Source: JAZDFC01 sp043808235 (GTDB lineage Bacteria; Bacteroidota; Ignavibacteria; Ignavibacteriales; Melioribacteraceae). From it: a stretch of DNA of 64,000 nt. Where the stretch lies: contig JAZDFC010000012.1 in assembly GCA_043808235.1 (NCBI GenBank), positions 89,779-153,778 of the forward strand. Reading direction: 5' to 3'. Positions 35,283 to 44,579 of this stretch are shown here, piece after piece (position 1 is the first letter of the stretch; the number at the start of each line of letters is the position of its first letter). The translations under genes and the position numbers were made by a program. The notes under the pieces were generated by a model that worked only from the letters and a program-made list of their open reading frames with translations, was not told the DNA's origin and did not search any database.

Positions 35283-36152
35283 ATGAATTCTAAAAAGAAT
35301 AACTATACAGATTATGGCATCAGAGGCAGGTATAATTCCCAAAACAAGCTGAACGACTTGACCGGCAAAGAATGGTTGAAATTTACAAAATCATGGTTTA
35401 TCCATAGTCCACCGCGCCGTAAGGAAGATGAAATTCTTCATCCGGCGAAATATCCCGAATCATTAGTCGAAGAGTTTATTTCATTCTTCACAAAAAAGGG
35501 AGGCTGGGTGCTCGATCCCTTTTTAGGAACGGGAAGTACATTAATTGCTGCGGGTAATTTAAATCGGAATGCCGTTGGCGTCGAGCTTTCGAAAACATAT
35601 TTTAAAACAGCTGTGAAAAGGATACAGAGGGCCGGCTACCAATCGAGAATTCTACCGTTGCAAGGTTCGTCGTTGGAATTAAAAAATCTCTTAACTCAAA
35701 ACGAATTAACCGATATCCGTTTCGATTATGTTATTACCTCGCCCCCTTACTGGAACCAGCTCGAAAGAAACTCAATGCGGCAAAAAGATCGAAAAGAAAA
35801 GGGCCTCGATACAAATTATTCCGGAGAATCCGAAGATATTGGAAACATCAAAGACTATTATGAGTTTATAGAAGCACAGTCTCTTATATTCGATGAAATT
35901 TTTGATCTTGTGAAAATTAATGGTTACTTAACAATCATTATAAATAATGTATATTTTGAAGGAAAACTTTATCCTCTTGCATATGATACAGCGATAGCGT
36001 TAACAAAACGAGGAGAAAAAAGTTGGGTATTGAAGGATGAAAAAATCTGGTTGCAGAATGATAAAAAGTTAATCGCGCTCGGTGTAAACAGCGCGTGGGT
36101 TGGCAACCGGCATCATCAATATTGCTTGATCCTAAGAAAGGAAGTAAAATAA
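35283..36152 (+). CDS. DNA methyltransferase with permuted beta-class motifs
   Basis: 289 residues. Reading order is motif X (HPAKYPESL at 53-61), motif I (DPFLGTGST at 78-86, SAM binding), then catalytic motif IV TSPPYWN at 152-158. In classical beta-class enzymes TSPPYW precedes HPAxFP and DPFxGSGTT, so this protein is circularly permuted. TSPPYW is typical of N4-cytosine methylation but also occurs in N6-adenine enzymes, so the modified base is unsure. No restriction gene is adjacent; it sits 25 bases before xseA. An orphan epigenetic enzyme, or less likely an RNA/protein methylase. Confidence 0.78.
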   Translation: MNSKKNNYTDYGIRGRYNSQNKLNDLTGKEWLKFTKSWFIHSPPRRKEDEILHPAKYPESLVEEFISFFTKKGGWVLDPFLGTGSTLIAAGNLNRNAVGVELSKTYFKTAVKRIQRAGYQSRILPLQGSSLELKNLLTQNELTDIRFDYVITSPPYWNQLERNSMRQKDRKEKGLDTNYSGESEDIGNIKDYYEFIEAQSLIFDEIFDLVKINGYLTIIINNVYFEGKLYPLAYDTAIALTKRGEKSWVLKDEKIWLQNDKKLIALGVNSAWVGNRHHQYCLILRKEVK

Positions 36153-36177
36153 GTTTAATAATTATTATTTCGGCAGG

Positions 36178-37359
36178 ATGAAAGAAATATTAACAATAAG
36201 TGAATTAACTCGCGAAATTAAAATAACTCTCGAGGAAGGATTCCCGGAATTAAATGTTGTTGGAGAAATATCCAACTTTAAACCGCATGTTTCGGGACAC
36301 TGGTATTTTTCATTAAAAGATGCAAATGCGCAAATTAGCTGCACTATGTGGCGGGGAATTAATAATTACGTTTTTTTTACTCCGCAGGACGGGATTAAGA
36401 TTGTTGCTTCCGGTAGAATAACTGTTTATCCCCCGCGAGGAAGTTATCAACTCGAAGTCCGCAGCATGAAACCTGCCGGTGAAGGAGAGCTTCAAGCAGC
36501 CTTCGAAAAATTGAAAAAAAAATTAGCTTCGGAAGGTTTGTTTGACGATGCGCATAAAAAAAGTATTCCGAAATTTCCACGGAGGATAGGAATTGTTACA
36601 GCTGTTGATGGCGCAGCATTCAAAGATATGATTAGTGTAGCTCAAAGAAGATACCCTCTGGTTGAATTAGTTATTGTTCCCGCAAGAGTTCAGGGCGAAG
36701 GTGCCGCCGTAAGTATTGCAAATGCGATACGAATTTTAAATAAGCAAACTAATATTGATGTGATAATAATTGGGAGGGGGGGCGGTTCGCTCGAAGATTT
36801 GTGGGCATTCAATGAAGAGATTGTTGCCAGAACAATTTACAACTCAAGAGTTCCAATTATCAGCGGAGTTGGGCACGAGATTGATTTCACAATAGCAGAT
36901 TTTACTGCTGATATTAGAGCTGCTACGCCTACTGCGGCAATGGAAATTGCAACGCCGAATAAGGATGAAATCTTTGCCTTTATTGATGAATTTTCCTATA
37001 ATTCTACAAATATTATTTCTAATCTCATCGAAGAAAAACGGTATTCTATTGAGCAGATTCTTAGCTCATACGGCTTCAGATTTCCTGCCGATCTGATTAA
37101 AAACCGTATTCAGTTCCTGGATAATATTGTATTCAGAAATAATATTAATATGGATAGGAAATTAGTATTTACGAAAAATCAGTTTACTCTTCTTAGTCAA
37201 TCAATTCAATCTCATGATATGATGAAAATATTAAAGAAGGGCTATACAATTGTTAGGCAAGGCGACGAAGTTATTCGCAGAGCTGCGAATATGAATGTAG
37301 AAAAATCATTCTCCATAAAATTCTTTGATAACGAAATCATGATAAATAAAAATGAGTAA
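36178..37359 (+). CDS. xseA: exodeoxyribonuclease VII large subunit
   Basis: 393 residues. N-terminal OB-fold (VVGEISNFKPHVSGHWYFSLKD) for single-stranded DNA binding, followed by the nuclease domain (GIVTAVDGAAFKDM, IIGRGGGSLEDLWAFN, RVPIISGVGHEIDFTIADF). The C-terminal coiled coil is somewhat shorter than in E. coli XseA (456 residues). It overlaps xseB by 8 bases, so the subunits are made together, and degrades single-stranded DNA from both ends. Confidence 0.95.
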   Translation: MKEILTISELTREIKITLEEGFPELNVVGEISNFKPHVSGHWYFSLKDANAQISCTMWRGINNYVFFTPQDGIKIVASGRITVYPPRGSYQLEVRSMKPAGEGELQAAFEKLKKKLASEGLFDDAHKKSIPKFPRRIGIVTAVDGAAFKDMISVAQRRYPLVELVIVPARVQGEGAAVSIANAIRILNKQTNIDVIIIGRGGGSLEDLWAFNEEIVARTIYNSRVPIISGVGHEIDFTIADFTADIRAATPTAAMEIATPNKDEIFAFIDEFSYNSTNIISNLIEEKRYSIEQILSSYGFRFPADLIKNRIQFLDNIVFRNNINMDRKLVFTKNQFTLLSQSIQSHDMMKILKKGYTIVRQGDEVIRRAANMNVEKSFSIKFFDNEIMINKNE

Positions 37360-37579
37360 AAAAAATCAAACATTCGAACAGTCTTTAATTAGACTCCAGG
37401 AAATTTCGACACTTTTAGAAAGCGAAGAAGTTTCATTAGACGAATCAATAAAATTATATGAAGAGGGAATTTTATTGTCAAAAATTTGTTACAGCAAATT
37501 AAATGAAGCTGAGCTAAAGATTACTGAACTTAAAAACCAGCTTGAAACGGGAATATCAGAAGAAACAGATGAAGAATAA
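37352..37579 (+). CDS. xseB: exodeoxyribonuclease VII small subunit
   Basis: 75 residues with the XseB helical hairpin: FEQSLIRLQEISTLLESEEVSLDESIKLYEEG, the family core, then a short acidic tail. It binds the coiled coil of XseA as part of the holoenzyme. Located just after and overlapping xseA by 8 bases, before dxs. Confidence 0.92.
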   Translation: MSKKNQTFEQSLIRLQEISTLLESEEVSLDESIKLYEEGILLSKICYSKLNEAELKITELKNQLETGISEETDEE

Positions 37580-37599
37580 TTTTTGAGGCAAAAAAGTAG

Positions 37600-39513
37600 A
37601 TGGTTAACGAACATAAATACGAATTGTTATTCAAAGTAAATTCGCCGAAGGATATTAAAGATTTTTCGGTTCCGCAACTAAAACAACTTTGTTCCGAAGT
37701 GAGAGAATACATGGTTGACATTATCTCTCAAATCGGCGGACACTTTGGGGGTGGATTAGGCACTGTTGAACTAACGGTTGCGCTGCATAAGGTTTTCGAT
37801 ACGCCTTATGATAAATTAGTATGGGATACCGGGCATCAGGCTTATCCTCATAAAATATTAACCGGCAGACGTGATAAATTAATTACAATAAGACAGTTCA
37901 ACGGTATTAGTGGATTTTTAAAAAGATCGGAAAGCGAGTATGATGAATTCGGTGCGGGGCATGCAACATCATCCATTTCCGCAGCAGTTGGAATTGCTAC
38001 TGCGATCCAAATAAATAACGAAAAACGAAAGACAATTTCTATAATCGGAGAGGGTGCAATGACCGGAGGCATGGCCTACGAAGCAATGAATAACTCGGGT
38101 GTTTTAAAAAGTAATTTGATTGTAGTATTGAATGATAATCAAATGTCAATAGCACCGAACGTGTGGCAAATATCCAATTACTTCAATGAGATTATCTCTC
38201 ATCCGGAATATAATAGATTCAAAGGAGCTATCTGGGATTTAACAGGAAAGCTTGATAACTTCGGTGATCGACTGCGTCGCGTTGCTGCACGGCTGGAATC
38301 GGGAATAAAATCAGTAATTACTCCCGGAATGTTGTTTGAAGCATTGGGCTTTAGATATTTCGGCCCGGTGAACGGTCACAATATTGCTCAATTGGTAAAA
38401 CTTTTTGAAAGTATAAAGAATTTAAATGGACCGATATTAGTTCATCTTCTCACTGAGAAAGGGAAGGGATACGAACCGGCTGAACATCACGATCAACGGC
38501 TGCACGCAGCAACTCCTTTTGATAAAATAACGGGATTGTCGTATAAAAAACCAGGGCCGCCTGCATACACAACCATTTTCGGGAACGCTCTGGTTGAAAT
38601 TGTTAAGCAAAGACCGGATGTAATTGGAATTACCGCCGCCATGCCAGACGGAACCGGTATGGACATACTACAAAAGGAAGTGCCCGATAAATATTTTGAC
38701 GTAGGAATTGCAGAAGAACATGCCGTTACTTTTGCTGCTGGAATGGCTACGCAAGGAATAATTCCTGTTGTTGCAATTTATTCAACATTTCTACAGCGCG
38801 CTTTTGATCAAATAATTCATGATGTCGCACTTCAAAAACTGCATGTAGTGTTCGTACTTGATCGAGCCGGACTTGTAGGGGCTGATGGTCCAACACACCA
38901 CGGTTCGTTCGACCTGAGTTATTTGCGGATGATTCCCGGCATGATTATAATGGCACCGAAGGATGAAGCCGAACTTCGCAATATGCTGTACACTTCGATA
39001 AATGATTTCAAATGCCCGGTGGCAATTCGTTTCCCGCGAGGTTCCGCTCTCGGGGTTCCATTAATAGATGGTTTTAGATCAATCCCGGTCGGGAAAGGGG
39101 AAATTATTTCAGAAGGTAATGATATTGGAATTCTTGCTGTTGGTAGAATGGTTGAATATGGTAATGAAACGGTTGAAAAACTAAAGGAGAAAGGAATAAA
39201 TGCCGGTTTGATTAACATGCGGTTTATCAAACCATTGGATATGGAGTTACTTGATTACGCAGCCGATAAATATAAAAATATATTTACACTCGAAGAGAAT
39301 TCACTTATCGGAGGATTTGGTTCTGCCGTAGCGGAATATTTTGTTGACAAACATTACTGTAACTCTATTACAAGGATAGGTCTGCCTGATGAATTTATAG
39401 AGCACGGAACACAATCCGAACTTCATAAAATGATTGGAATTGATACTGCCGGGATTACCGCAAAAATTCTTGATACACTCCAATTGCAAAATAAAATCGA
39501 GACGAACTTATGA
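37600..39513 (+). CDS. dxs: 1-deoxy-D-xylulose-5-phosphate synthase
   Basis: First enzyme of the MEP isoprenoid pathway, TPP-dependent. 637 residues with GGHFGGGLGTVEL at 47-58 and catalytic AEEHAVTFAAGMA in the second half, and ADGPTHHGSFDLSYLR. One oddity: the TPP/magnesium motif normally written GDGAMTGG reads GEGAMTGG, with Glu151 where Asp is expected; the rest of the motif, including N179-D180, is conserved. The protein is otherwise complete, so activity is likely. It overlaps the next gene by 4 bases (ATGA). Confidence 0.95.
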   Translation: MVNEHKYELLFKVNSPKDIKDFSVPQLKQLCSEVREYMVDIISQIGGHFGGGLGTVELTVALHKVFDTPYDKLVWDTGHQAYPHKILTGRRDKLITIRQFNGISGFLKRSESEYDEFGAGHATSSISAAVGIATAIQINNEKRKTISIIGEGAMTGGMAYEAMNNSGVLKSNLIVVLNDNQMSIAPNVWQISNYFNEIISHPEYNRFKGAIWDLTGKLDNFGDRLRRVAARLESGIKSVITPGMLFEALGFRYFGPVNGHNIAQLVKLFESIKNLNGPILVHLLTEKGKGYEPAEHHDQRLHAATPFDKITGLSYKKPGPPAYTTIFGNALVEIVKQRPDVIGITAAMPDGTGMDILQKEVPDKYFDVGIAEEHAVTFAAGMATQGIIPVVAIYSTFLQRAFDQIIHDVALQKLHVVFVLDRAGLVGADGPTHHGSFDLSYLRMIPGMIIMAPKDEAELRNMLYTSINDFKCPVAIRFPRGSALGVPLIDGFRSIPVGKGEIISEGNDIGILAVGRMVEYGNETVEKLKEKGINAGLINMRFIKPLDMELLDYAADKYKNIFTLEENSLIGGFGSAVAEYFVDKHYCNSITRIGLPDEFIEHGTQSELHKMIGIDTAGITAKILDTLQLQNKIETNL

Positions 39514-40514
39514 TGGAAAATGTACGCATCGGAATTGTAGGACTTGGAGGAATTGCGCAGCTTGTGCATATCCCAATTCTTTCTAAAATTCCGGTTGTTA
39601 CTATTGTTGCGGCATCCGAAACGAATAAGGAAAAGTTGCGTACCGTTTCGGATAAATTTGGTATAAAAAATAGATACACAAATTATAGAGAAATGCTTGA
39701 AATGACTGAACTAGACGCGGTAATTATTGCTACACCAACCGATACCCATAAAGAAATCGCGATAGAATGTATAAAGGCAGGGAAAGATATTTTTATTGAG
39801 AAACCTGCAGCGCGTTCATACGAAGAGGTGAAAGATATTTACGATATTTCGCGAAAGCACAGTGTCAAAGTATTAGTCGGTATGAATGCTCGCTTTCGCC
39901 CCGATGCAATGCTTTTAAAAAGCTTGATTACAAGTAATGAATTAGGTGAATTATACTACATTCGATGCGGCTGGACAAAAAAAATGAGCAGTTCTCAAAA
40001 ATGGTTTATGAGTAAAGCCAAATCCGGTGGCGGCGTAATTATTGATTTGGGAATTGTAATGCTTGATCTTGCTTGCTGGCTATTCGATCATCCTCCCGTT
40101 AAAACTATTTCTGTTCAATCATATGCTCATGCCGCAAAGGGAGTTGAAGATTCGGCCATCGGGATGATACGATTAAAAAATTCATGCGTGTTAAATTTTG
40201 AATTCAGCTGGTCGCTTCGCGCCGAATGTGAAAGCTTTTATTTGTCAGCGTTTTGTAAGGAAGGTACGGCTTTACTCAATCCACTTCGGGCATACAAATC
40301 TTTGGATTTAGGGCAGATTGATTATACGCCCGCCCGAACTGGCAACTCGAAAGACCTGGATAAAAAATCTTATGATAATCAGATGAAACATTTCATCGGG
40401 GCGGTTAGAGGTAATAATCCGGTATTCTCCTCCATTGAGGATTCACTTGAAATCGCCAAGCTAATTGAAGGTATTTATGAATCGGCGGGATTAAATAAAG
40501 AGATTGCGATTTAA
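39510..40514 (+). CDS. Gfo/Idh/MocA-family oxidoreductase
   Basis: 334 residues. Rossmann motif GIVGLGGIAQLVHIP at 8-22, IATPTDTH (beta-strand binding segment) and the EKPAA motif whose Lys is catalytic in this family. The C-terminal half has the alpha/beta domain expected of a two-domain dehydrogenase. Substrate, presumably a sugar or inositol-like compound, cannot be determined. Translationally coupled to dxs by a 4-base overlap, but no metabolic link is obvious. Confidence 0.85.
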   Translation: MMENVRIGIVGLGGIAQLVHIPILSKIPVVTIVAASETNKEKLRTVSDKFGIKNRYTNYREMLEMTELDAVIIATPTDTHKEIAIECIKAGKDIFIEKPAARSYEEVKDIYDISRKHSVKVLVGMNARFRPDAMLLKSLITSNELGELYYIRCGWTKKMSSSQKWFMSKAKSGGGVIIDLGIVMLDLACWLFDHPPVKTISVQSYAHAAKGVEDSAIGMIRLKNSCVLNFEFSWSLRAECESFYLSAFCKEGTALLNPLRAYKSLDLGQIDYTPARTGNSKDLDKKSYDNQMKHFIGAVRGNNPVFSSIEDSLEIAKLIEGIYESAGLNKEIAI

Positions 40515-40519
40515 GATTT

Positions 40520-41206
40520 ATGAAAACAAAAATTTTATTAGTAGATGATGAAAAGGATATTGTAGAATTTCTCCAGTATAATCTTGAGCAAGAAGGATTC
40601 GAAGTAATTACGGCCTATTCGGGTTATGAAGCCCTTCAAAAAATTTCGAAGAAGCCGGATTTAGTTGTTCTCGATGTAATGATGCCGGGATTGAACGGAT
40701 ACGAGGTTTGTCAAAATATCCGTGTTACGAAGGGATTTGAAAATATCCCAATTGTTTTTCTAACCGCCAAATCAAGTGAGCTTGATGAAATACACGGATT
40801 AGATATTGGCGCCGATGATTTTATCCGCAAACCGATCTCTCCTAAAAAACTTATTGCCCGTGTAAAATCCAATCTTAGGAAAATTGAATCGCACTCTGAA
40901 GGTAAGTCGGGAAAGATTGTTATTGGCCCAATAATAATTGATCGTGAACAATACAAAGTTTTTTTAGATGGAGACGATCTTACTTTCCCGCGTAAGGAAT
41001 TCGAAATACTTGCCTATCTCGCATCTCATCCGGGAAGAGTCTTCCCGCGTGAACAAATACTTTCGGATATATGGGGCTCCGATGTATTTGTGGTGGAGAG
41101 AACAATTGATGTGCACGTGAGAAAAATTAGGGAAAAGTTAGGGGATTTTGCTGATCTAATAGAAACAATAAAAGGTGTTGGATACCGTTTTAAAAACAGT
41201 GAATAA
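40520..41206 (+). CDS. response regulator, OmpR/PhoB family
   Basis: 228 residues. Receiver domain with Asp9-Asp10, phosphoacceptor Asp52 in VVLDVMMPG, Thr of the FLTAK switch and KPISPKKL Lys. The C-terminal half is a winged-helix DNA-binding domain (FPRKEFEILAYLASHPGRVFPREQIL; VVERTIDVHVRKIREKLGD). The adjacent histidine kinase overlaps it, so it is a two-component pair. Overall layout resembles PhoB/PhoR, but no pst/pho genes are near, so the stimulus is unknown. Confidence 0.92.
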   Translation: MKTKILLVDDEKDIVEFLQYNLEQEGFEVITAYSGYEALQKISKKPDLVVLDVMMPGLNGYEVCQNIRVTKGFENIPIVFLTAKSSELDEIHGLDIGADDFIRKPISPKKLIARVKSNLRKIESHSEGKSGKIVIGPIIIDREQYKVFLDGDDLTFPRKEFEILAYLASHPGRVFPREQILSDIWGSDVFVVERTIDVHVRKIREKLGDFADLIETIKGVGYRFKNSE

Positions 41207-42227
41207 GTTTATCCAAAATTTTAAATACTCCCGAATATACCTTAAAGAAATTTTTGCCGTCGCGGTGATTTCACTCGCGTTGTTATTGTTTTTTATTGAT
41301 TTTAGTGCCACAGAAAGAGTTCTAATTATTATCTTATCTGTCATTATGATTATCATTTGTCTTTATTATATCGGAGAAAAGACCGGTCAGAGAGACGAGC
41401 AAATAATCAAACTGATTAAAACAATTCGAGAAAATAAAGTTCAATCCATAGATGAGATTAAGTTGGGTAGGGATTATATCGAACTCGAAAATGAAATTAA
41501 AGAGACATTTGTAAAAATACAAAACGATCTTTCGAACATGAAAAAACTCGAGCTTGCGAGAACCGAGTTTTTAGGAAATGTTTCGCATGAACTCCGCACA
41601 CCGATTTTTGCGATACAGGGATTTATTGAAACATTATTGGATGGGGCGATAAACGATTCGAAAGTAAACAAGAAATTTCTTGAAAAAGCCCTTCGGCACA
41701 CAGGTAATCTTAATGATTTATTAAACGATCTTATTGACATTTCAATGATAGAATCCGGGCAAATGAGTATGAGCTACCGGTATTTCGGTTTCAAGGAATA
41801 CTTAGTAAATATTGTTAGTGAGTATAAACCCGCTGCCGAAAAAAAGAATTTAGAATTGAAATTAGGGTATATCAATCCGGATTTGAAGGTTTTTGGCGAT
41901 AAAGATCGGTTGAAACAAGTCTTCCGGAACCTTATTTCAAACGCCATCAAATATACTGATGCCGGGGAAGTTTATGTTGAAGTTATTGAAGAGGAAAAAG
42001 TAGTTACCTGCCTTATATGCGATTCCGGTATCGGGATATCCTCTAAAGAAATATCCCGCATATTTGAAAGATTTTACAGGACAGAGCTTGGTAAGACTAA
42101 ATCGGAGGCTGGCACCGGACTTGGATTAGCCATTGTGAAACACATTCTTGAAGCACATCAAACCAAAATTGAGGTAAGCAGTCAATTAGGAGACGGATCA
42201 AAATTCTCATTTCGATTGAAAAAATGA
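41175..42227 (+). CDS. sensor histidine kinase (PhoR-like)
   Basis: 350 residues from GTG 41175, overlapping the response regulator by 32 bases; a start at GTG 41199 would fit as well, and neither has a strong ribosome site. Two membrane helices follow the N-terminus (AVAVISLALLLFFID and ATERVLIIILSVIMIIICLYY), with almost no periplasmic loop, so it probably senses within or near the membrane. HisKA with phosphoacceptor His138 in NVSHELRTPI, then HATPase_c with NLISNAIKYT, DSGIGIS and GTGLGLAIVKH. No HAMP or PAS domain is obvious. Confidence 0.92.
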   Translation: MLDTVLKTVNKFIQNFKYSRIYLKEIFAVAVISLALLLFFIDFSATERVLIIILSVIMIIICLYYIGEKTGQRDEQIIKLIKTIRENKVQSIDEIKLGRDYIELENEIKETFVKIQNDLSNMKKLELARTEFLGNVSHELRTPIFAIQGFIETLLDGAINDSKVNKKFLEKALRHTGNLNDLLNDLIDISMIESGQMSMSYRYFGFKEYLVNIVSEYKPAAEKKNLELKLGYINPDLKVFGDKDRLKQVFRNLISNAIKYTDAGEVYVEVIEEEKVVTCLICDSGIGISSKEISRIFERFYRTELGKTKSEAGTGLGLAIVKHILEAHQTKIEVSSQLGDGSKFSFRLKK

Positions 42228-42243
42228 TTTTTTTAACAATTTG

Positions 42244-42272
42244 TTGACATGCACAAACTGTTTTGATATATT
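42244..42272 (+). promoter_or_regulatory. sigma70-type promoter for rplU-rpmA
   Basis: TTGACA (42244-42249), exactly 17 bases, then TATATT (42267-42272). The spacing and sequence match the bacterial housekeeping consensus. The rplU start is 37 bases further on, with AGGTGGAG in front of it. This suggests that the primary sigma factor here uses standard -35/-10 boxes. Confidence 0.8.
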
Positions 42273-42308
42273 TCGTGCTCTTAAATTAGAAGGTGGAGTA
42301 AATATACT

Positions 42309-42617
42309 ATGGTTGCTGTTGTTGACATCGCAGGACAACAATTCAAAGTTGAGGAAAATGGCAAGTATTATGTACCAAGATTACAGGCTGAACTCGAATC
42401 TGAAATTACTTTTGATCAGGTAAAATTATTATTTGATGGCAAAAATACTACTGTTGGTACACCAAATATATCCGGCACTCAAGTCACTGCTAAAGTATTG
42501 GAACATCTTAAAGATGATAAAGTAATTGTTTTTAAGAAGAAAAGAATAATTTCATATAAACGAAAAAGAGGTCACAGACAACAATTAACAAGAATTGAAG
42601 TGACCAAGATAGCATAA
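42309..42617 (+). CDS. rplU: 50S ribosomal protein L21
   Basis: 102 residues, L21 family: VDIAGQQFKVEENGKYYVP at the start and KKKRIISYKRKRGHRQQLTRIEVTKI at the end. Binds 23S rRNA with L20. Directly preceded by a strong promoter and the ribosome site AGGTGGAG. Followed 15 bases later by rpmA in the usual L21-L27 operon. Confidence 0.97.
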   Translation: MVAVVDIAGQQFKVEENGKYYVPRLQAELESEITFDQVKLLFDGKNTTVGTPNISGTQVTAKVLEHLKDDKVIVFKKKRIISYKRKRGHRQQLTRIEVTKIA

Positions 42618-42632
42618 AATCGGAGAATAGTT

Positions 42633-42890
42633 ATGGCACATAAAAAAGGTCAAGGATCCTCAAGGAACGGTAGAGATAGTAATCCCCAGTATTTGGGTGT
42701 TAAAAGTTACGGCGGTCAATTCGTATCAGCTGGATCAATTTTAGTTCGTCAGCGTGGTACCAAATTCCATCCCGGAAACAATGTGGGAAAAGGTAGTGAT
42801 GATACTTTATTTGCTACTGCTAATGGTTATGTTAAATTCGAATACAAGAGAAACAATCGGAAGTATATAAATATTTACGATTCCCTCTAA
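42633..42890 (+). CDS. rpmA: 50S ribosomal protein L27
   Basis: 85 residues, L27 family (MAHKKGQGSSRNGRDS, GVKSYGGQFVSAGSILVRQRGTKFHPG). The N-terminal tail reaches the peptidyl-transferase centre. It begins directly with MAHKKG, so no Prp-type N-terminal cleavage extension is seen. Followed by a strong terminator that ends the operon. Confidence 0.97.
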   Translation: MAHKKGQGSSRNGRDSNPQYLGVKSYGGQFVSAGSILVRQRGTKFHPGNNVGKGSDDTLFATANGYVKFEYKRNNRKYINIYDSL

Positions 42891-42909
42891 AATTTAGTTG
42901 ATCAAAAAA

Positions 42910-42932
42910 AACCCTCGTTTTAACGAGGGTTT
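42910..42932 (+). terminator. rho-independent terminator after rpmA
   Basis: AACCCTCGTT and CGAGGGTT form a strong stem with loop TTAA, followed by a run of T. The left A-run and right T-run also let it work in the reverse direction for mdh, whose stop is at 42955. Confidence 0.92.
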
Positions 42933-42954
42933 TTTTTGTTTAAAACTGCTTTAA

Positions 42955-43920
42955 TCAGAAACCTAATCTTTCCATATCTTCAACTAATTTTTTAACAGCA
43001 TCAACTGAATTATCGAATGCTGCTTTTTCTTCTGCATCAAGTTCGAATTCCAATACTCTTTCAATCCCCTTTGCGCCAAGTACAGCAGGCACACCAACAA
43101 AATAACCGCTTACTCCGAATTCCCCATTCAAGAAAGCGCATGCGGGTAGTAATCTTTTTTCATCATTTAAAATTGCCTTTGTCATTGCAATCGCCGATGA
43201 GGCTGGTGAATAAAAAGCAGAACCGGTTTTTAGTAATTTAACAACTTCTCCGCCTGCCATTTTCGTTCTATTAACCATAGCTTCCATCACTTCTTTTGCT
43301 TTTACCTTGTCTGCATATTTGCGTTCAAGTAACTCCAAAACGGGAATTCCATTTACATTTGCATAACGAACGATTGGAACCATTGTATCACCGTGTCCGC
43401 CGAGCACCATTGCGTTAACATCCTTTACGGATACATCAAGTTCCCATGCTATAAAGGTTGCGAACCGGCTTGAATCCAGAACACCCGCTTGTCCGATAAC
43501 ACGATGCGCAGGGAATCCTGTAATTTTTTGAAATAACGTAACCATTGCATCGAGCGGATTTGAGATGATTATTGCGATTGAGTTCGGAGCGTATGTTTTA
43601 ACTCCCTCTGCAACAACTTTCATTATATTTGCATTCGTTACGAGCAAATCATCACGACTCATTCCCGGTTTGCGCGGTAATCCTGCAGTTACAATAACAA
43701 CGTCCGCTCCTTCAATTTCACTGTATTTGTTTGCGCCTTGTAAATTAATATCAAAACCGTCTACTCTCGAGGCTTCCGCAATATCCAATGTTTTGCCCTG
43801 AGGCATATCTTCGACGATATCAAAAAGAACAACATCTCCAAGTTCTTTTTGAGCAATTAATTGTGAAAGAACACCGCCGATTTGTCCACCGCCGATTACT
43901 GCTATTTTTTTTCGTGCCAT
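42955..43920 (-). CDS. mdh: malate dehydrogenase
   Basis: NAD-dependent, of the LDH-like MDH type common in Chlorobi/Bacteroidetes. 321 residues. NAD-binding IGGGQIGGVLSQ at 8-19, ISNPLDAMVTLF, RVIGQAGVLDSSRF with the substrate Arg, and catalytic GGHGDTMVP containing the His. GAGG lies 6 bases before the ATG. Stands alone; shares the bidirectional terminator with rpmA. Confidence 0.96.
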   Translation of the reverse strand: MARKKIAVIGGGQIGGVLSQLIAQKELGDVVLFDIVEDMPQGKTLDIAEASRVDGFDINLQGANKYSEIEGADVVIVTAGLPRKPGMSRDDLLVTNANIMKVVAEGVKTYAPNSIAIIISNPLDAMVTLFQKITGFPAHRVIGQAGVLDSSRFATFIAWELDVSVKDVNAMVLGGHGDTMVPIVRYANVNGIPVLELLERKYADKVKAKEVMEAMVNRTKMAGGEVVKLLKTGSAFYSPASSAIAMTKAILNDEKRLLPACAFLNGEFGVSGYFVGVPAVLGAKGIERVLEFELDAEEKAAFDNSVDAVKKLVEDMERLGF

Positions 43921-44058
43921 ATATAACCTCTTTTTTATTAACGAATTTGATCTATTTAAAACTGATGTTTCTCATGTGAACAAGTAACAATTAAGATGAC
44001 TTTCTTCATTAGAAGAAATAGTGATTACTTCGATAGCAGAATATAAACCGTAATAATT

Positions 44059-44469
44059 TTATAAATTAAAAATCAGAATTATTTCAGTGCCGGTAGGAGT
44101 AAAATTGAAACGAACATCATCAACGAATGATTTGATAATATGAATTCCTCTTCCGCTGTCTTTGAGTATATTTTCCGGTTTCGTCGGATCGGGGACTGTT
44201 GCAAGATTAAATCCGGTGCCTTCGTCCCTAAATTTTATGGTAAAACTTTTATCGTTGACGGAAACGTTTATATATACATTTTTATCGGGATTCAATTTAT
44301 TGCCGTGGACCATACTATTTGAAACGGCTTCGGAAACAGAGAGAGCAATTGCATTAAATCTATCTTCACTTATACCATTATCCCGCGCAATGGAAAGAAC
44401 AAATTCTTCCACTTCGGGTAAATGCTCCGGATTACTTGCAATTACTTTACTGAATGATTTTGATGTCAA
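44059..44469 (-). CDS. anti-sigma-factor-type serine kinase (RsbW-like ATPase)
   Basis: 136 residues, GHKL-type HATPase only: N-box EAVSNSMVHGN, G1 DEGTGFN, G2 GRGIHII. Proteins of this form bind and inhibit a sigma factor or phosphorylate an anti-sigma antagonist. No STAS partner or PP2C phosphatase is adjacent, so the circuit cannot be reconstructed. Start is TTG with GGAG 6 bases upstream. Confidence 0.87.
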   Translation of the reverse strand: MTSKSFSKVIASNPEHLPEVEEFVLSIARDNGISEDRFNAIALSVSEAVSNSMVHGNKLNPDKNVYINVSVNDKSFTIKFRDEGTGFNLATVPDPTKPENILKDSGRGIHIIKSFVDDVRFNFTPTGTEIILIFNL

Positions 44470-44579
44470 TTATTACTCCAACGAATAAAACTCTATGTTT
44501 GATTCTGATTGCTACCAAAAAATATAATTACTATTACTCCAATGCAAGCAAATATTTTGTTTTAGGCTATTTGATTTAA

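Noticed and set aside
42955..43920. lactate dehydrogenase as alternative to mdh
   Set aside because: The substrate-loop region and length fit LDH-like malate dehydrogenase of this phylum; no lactate-specific Gln-loop signature was seen, so malate is the better call.
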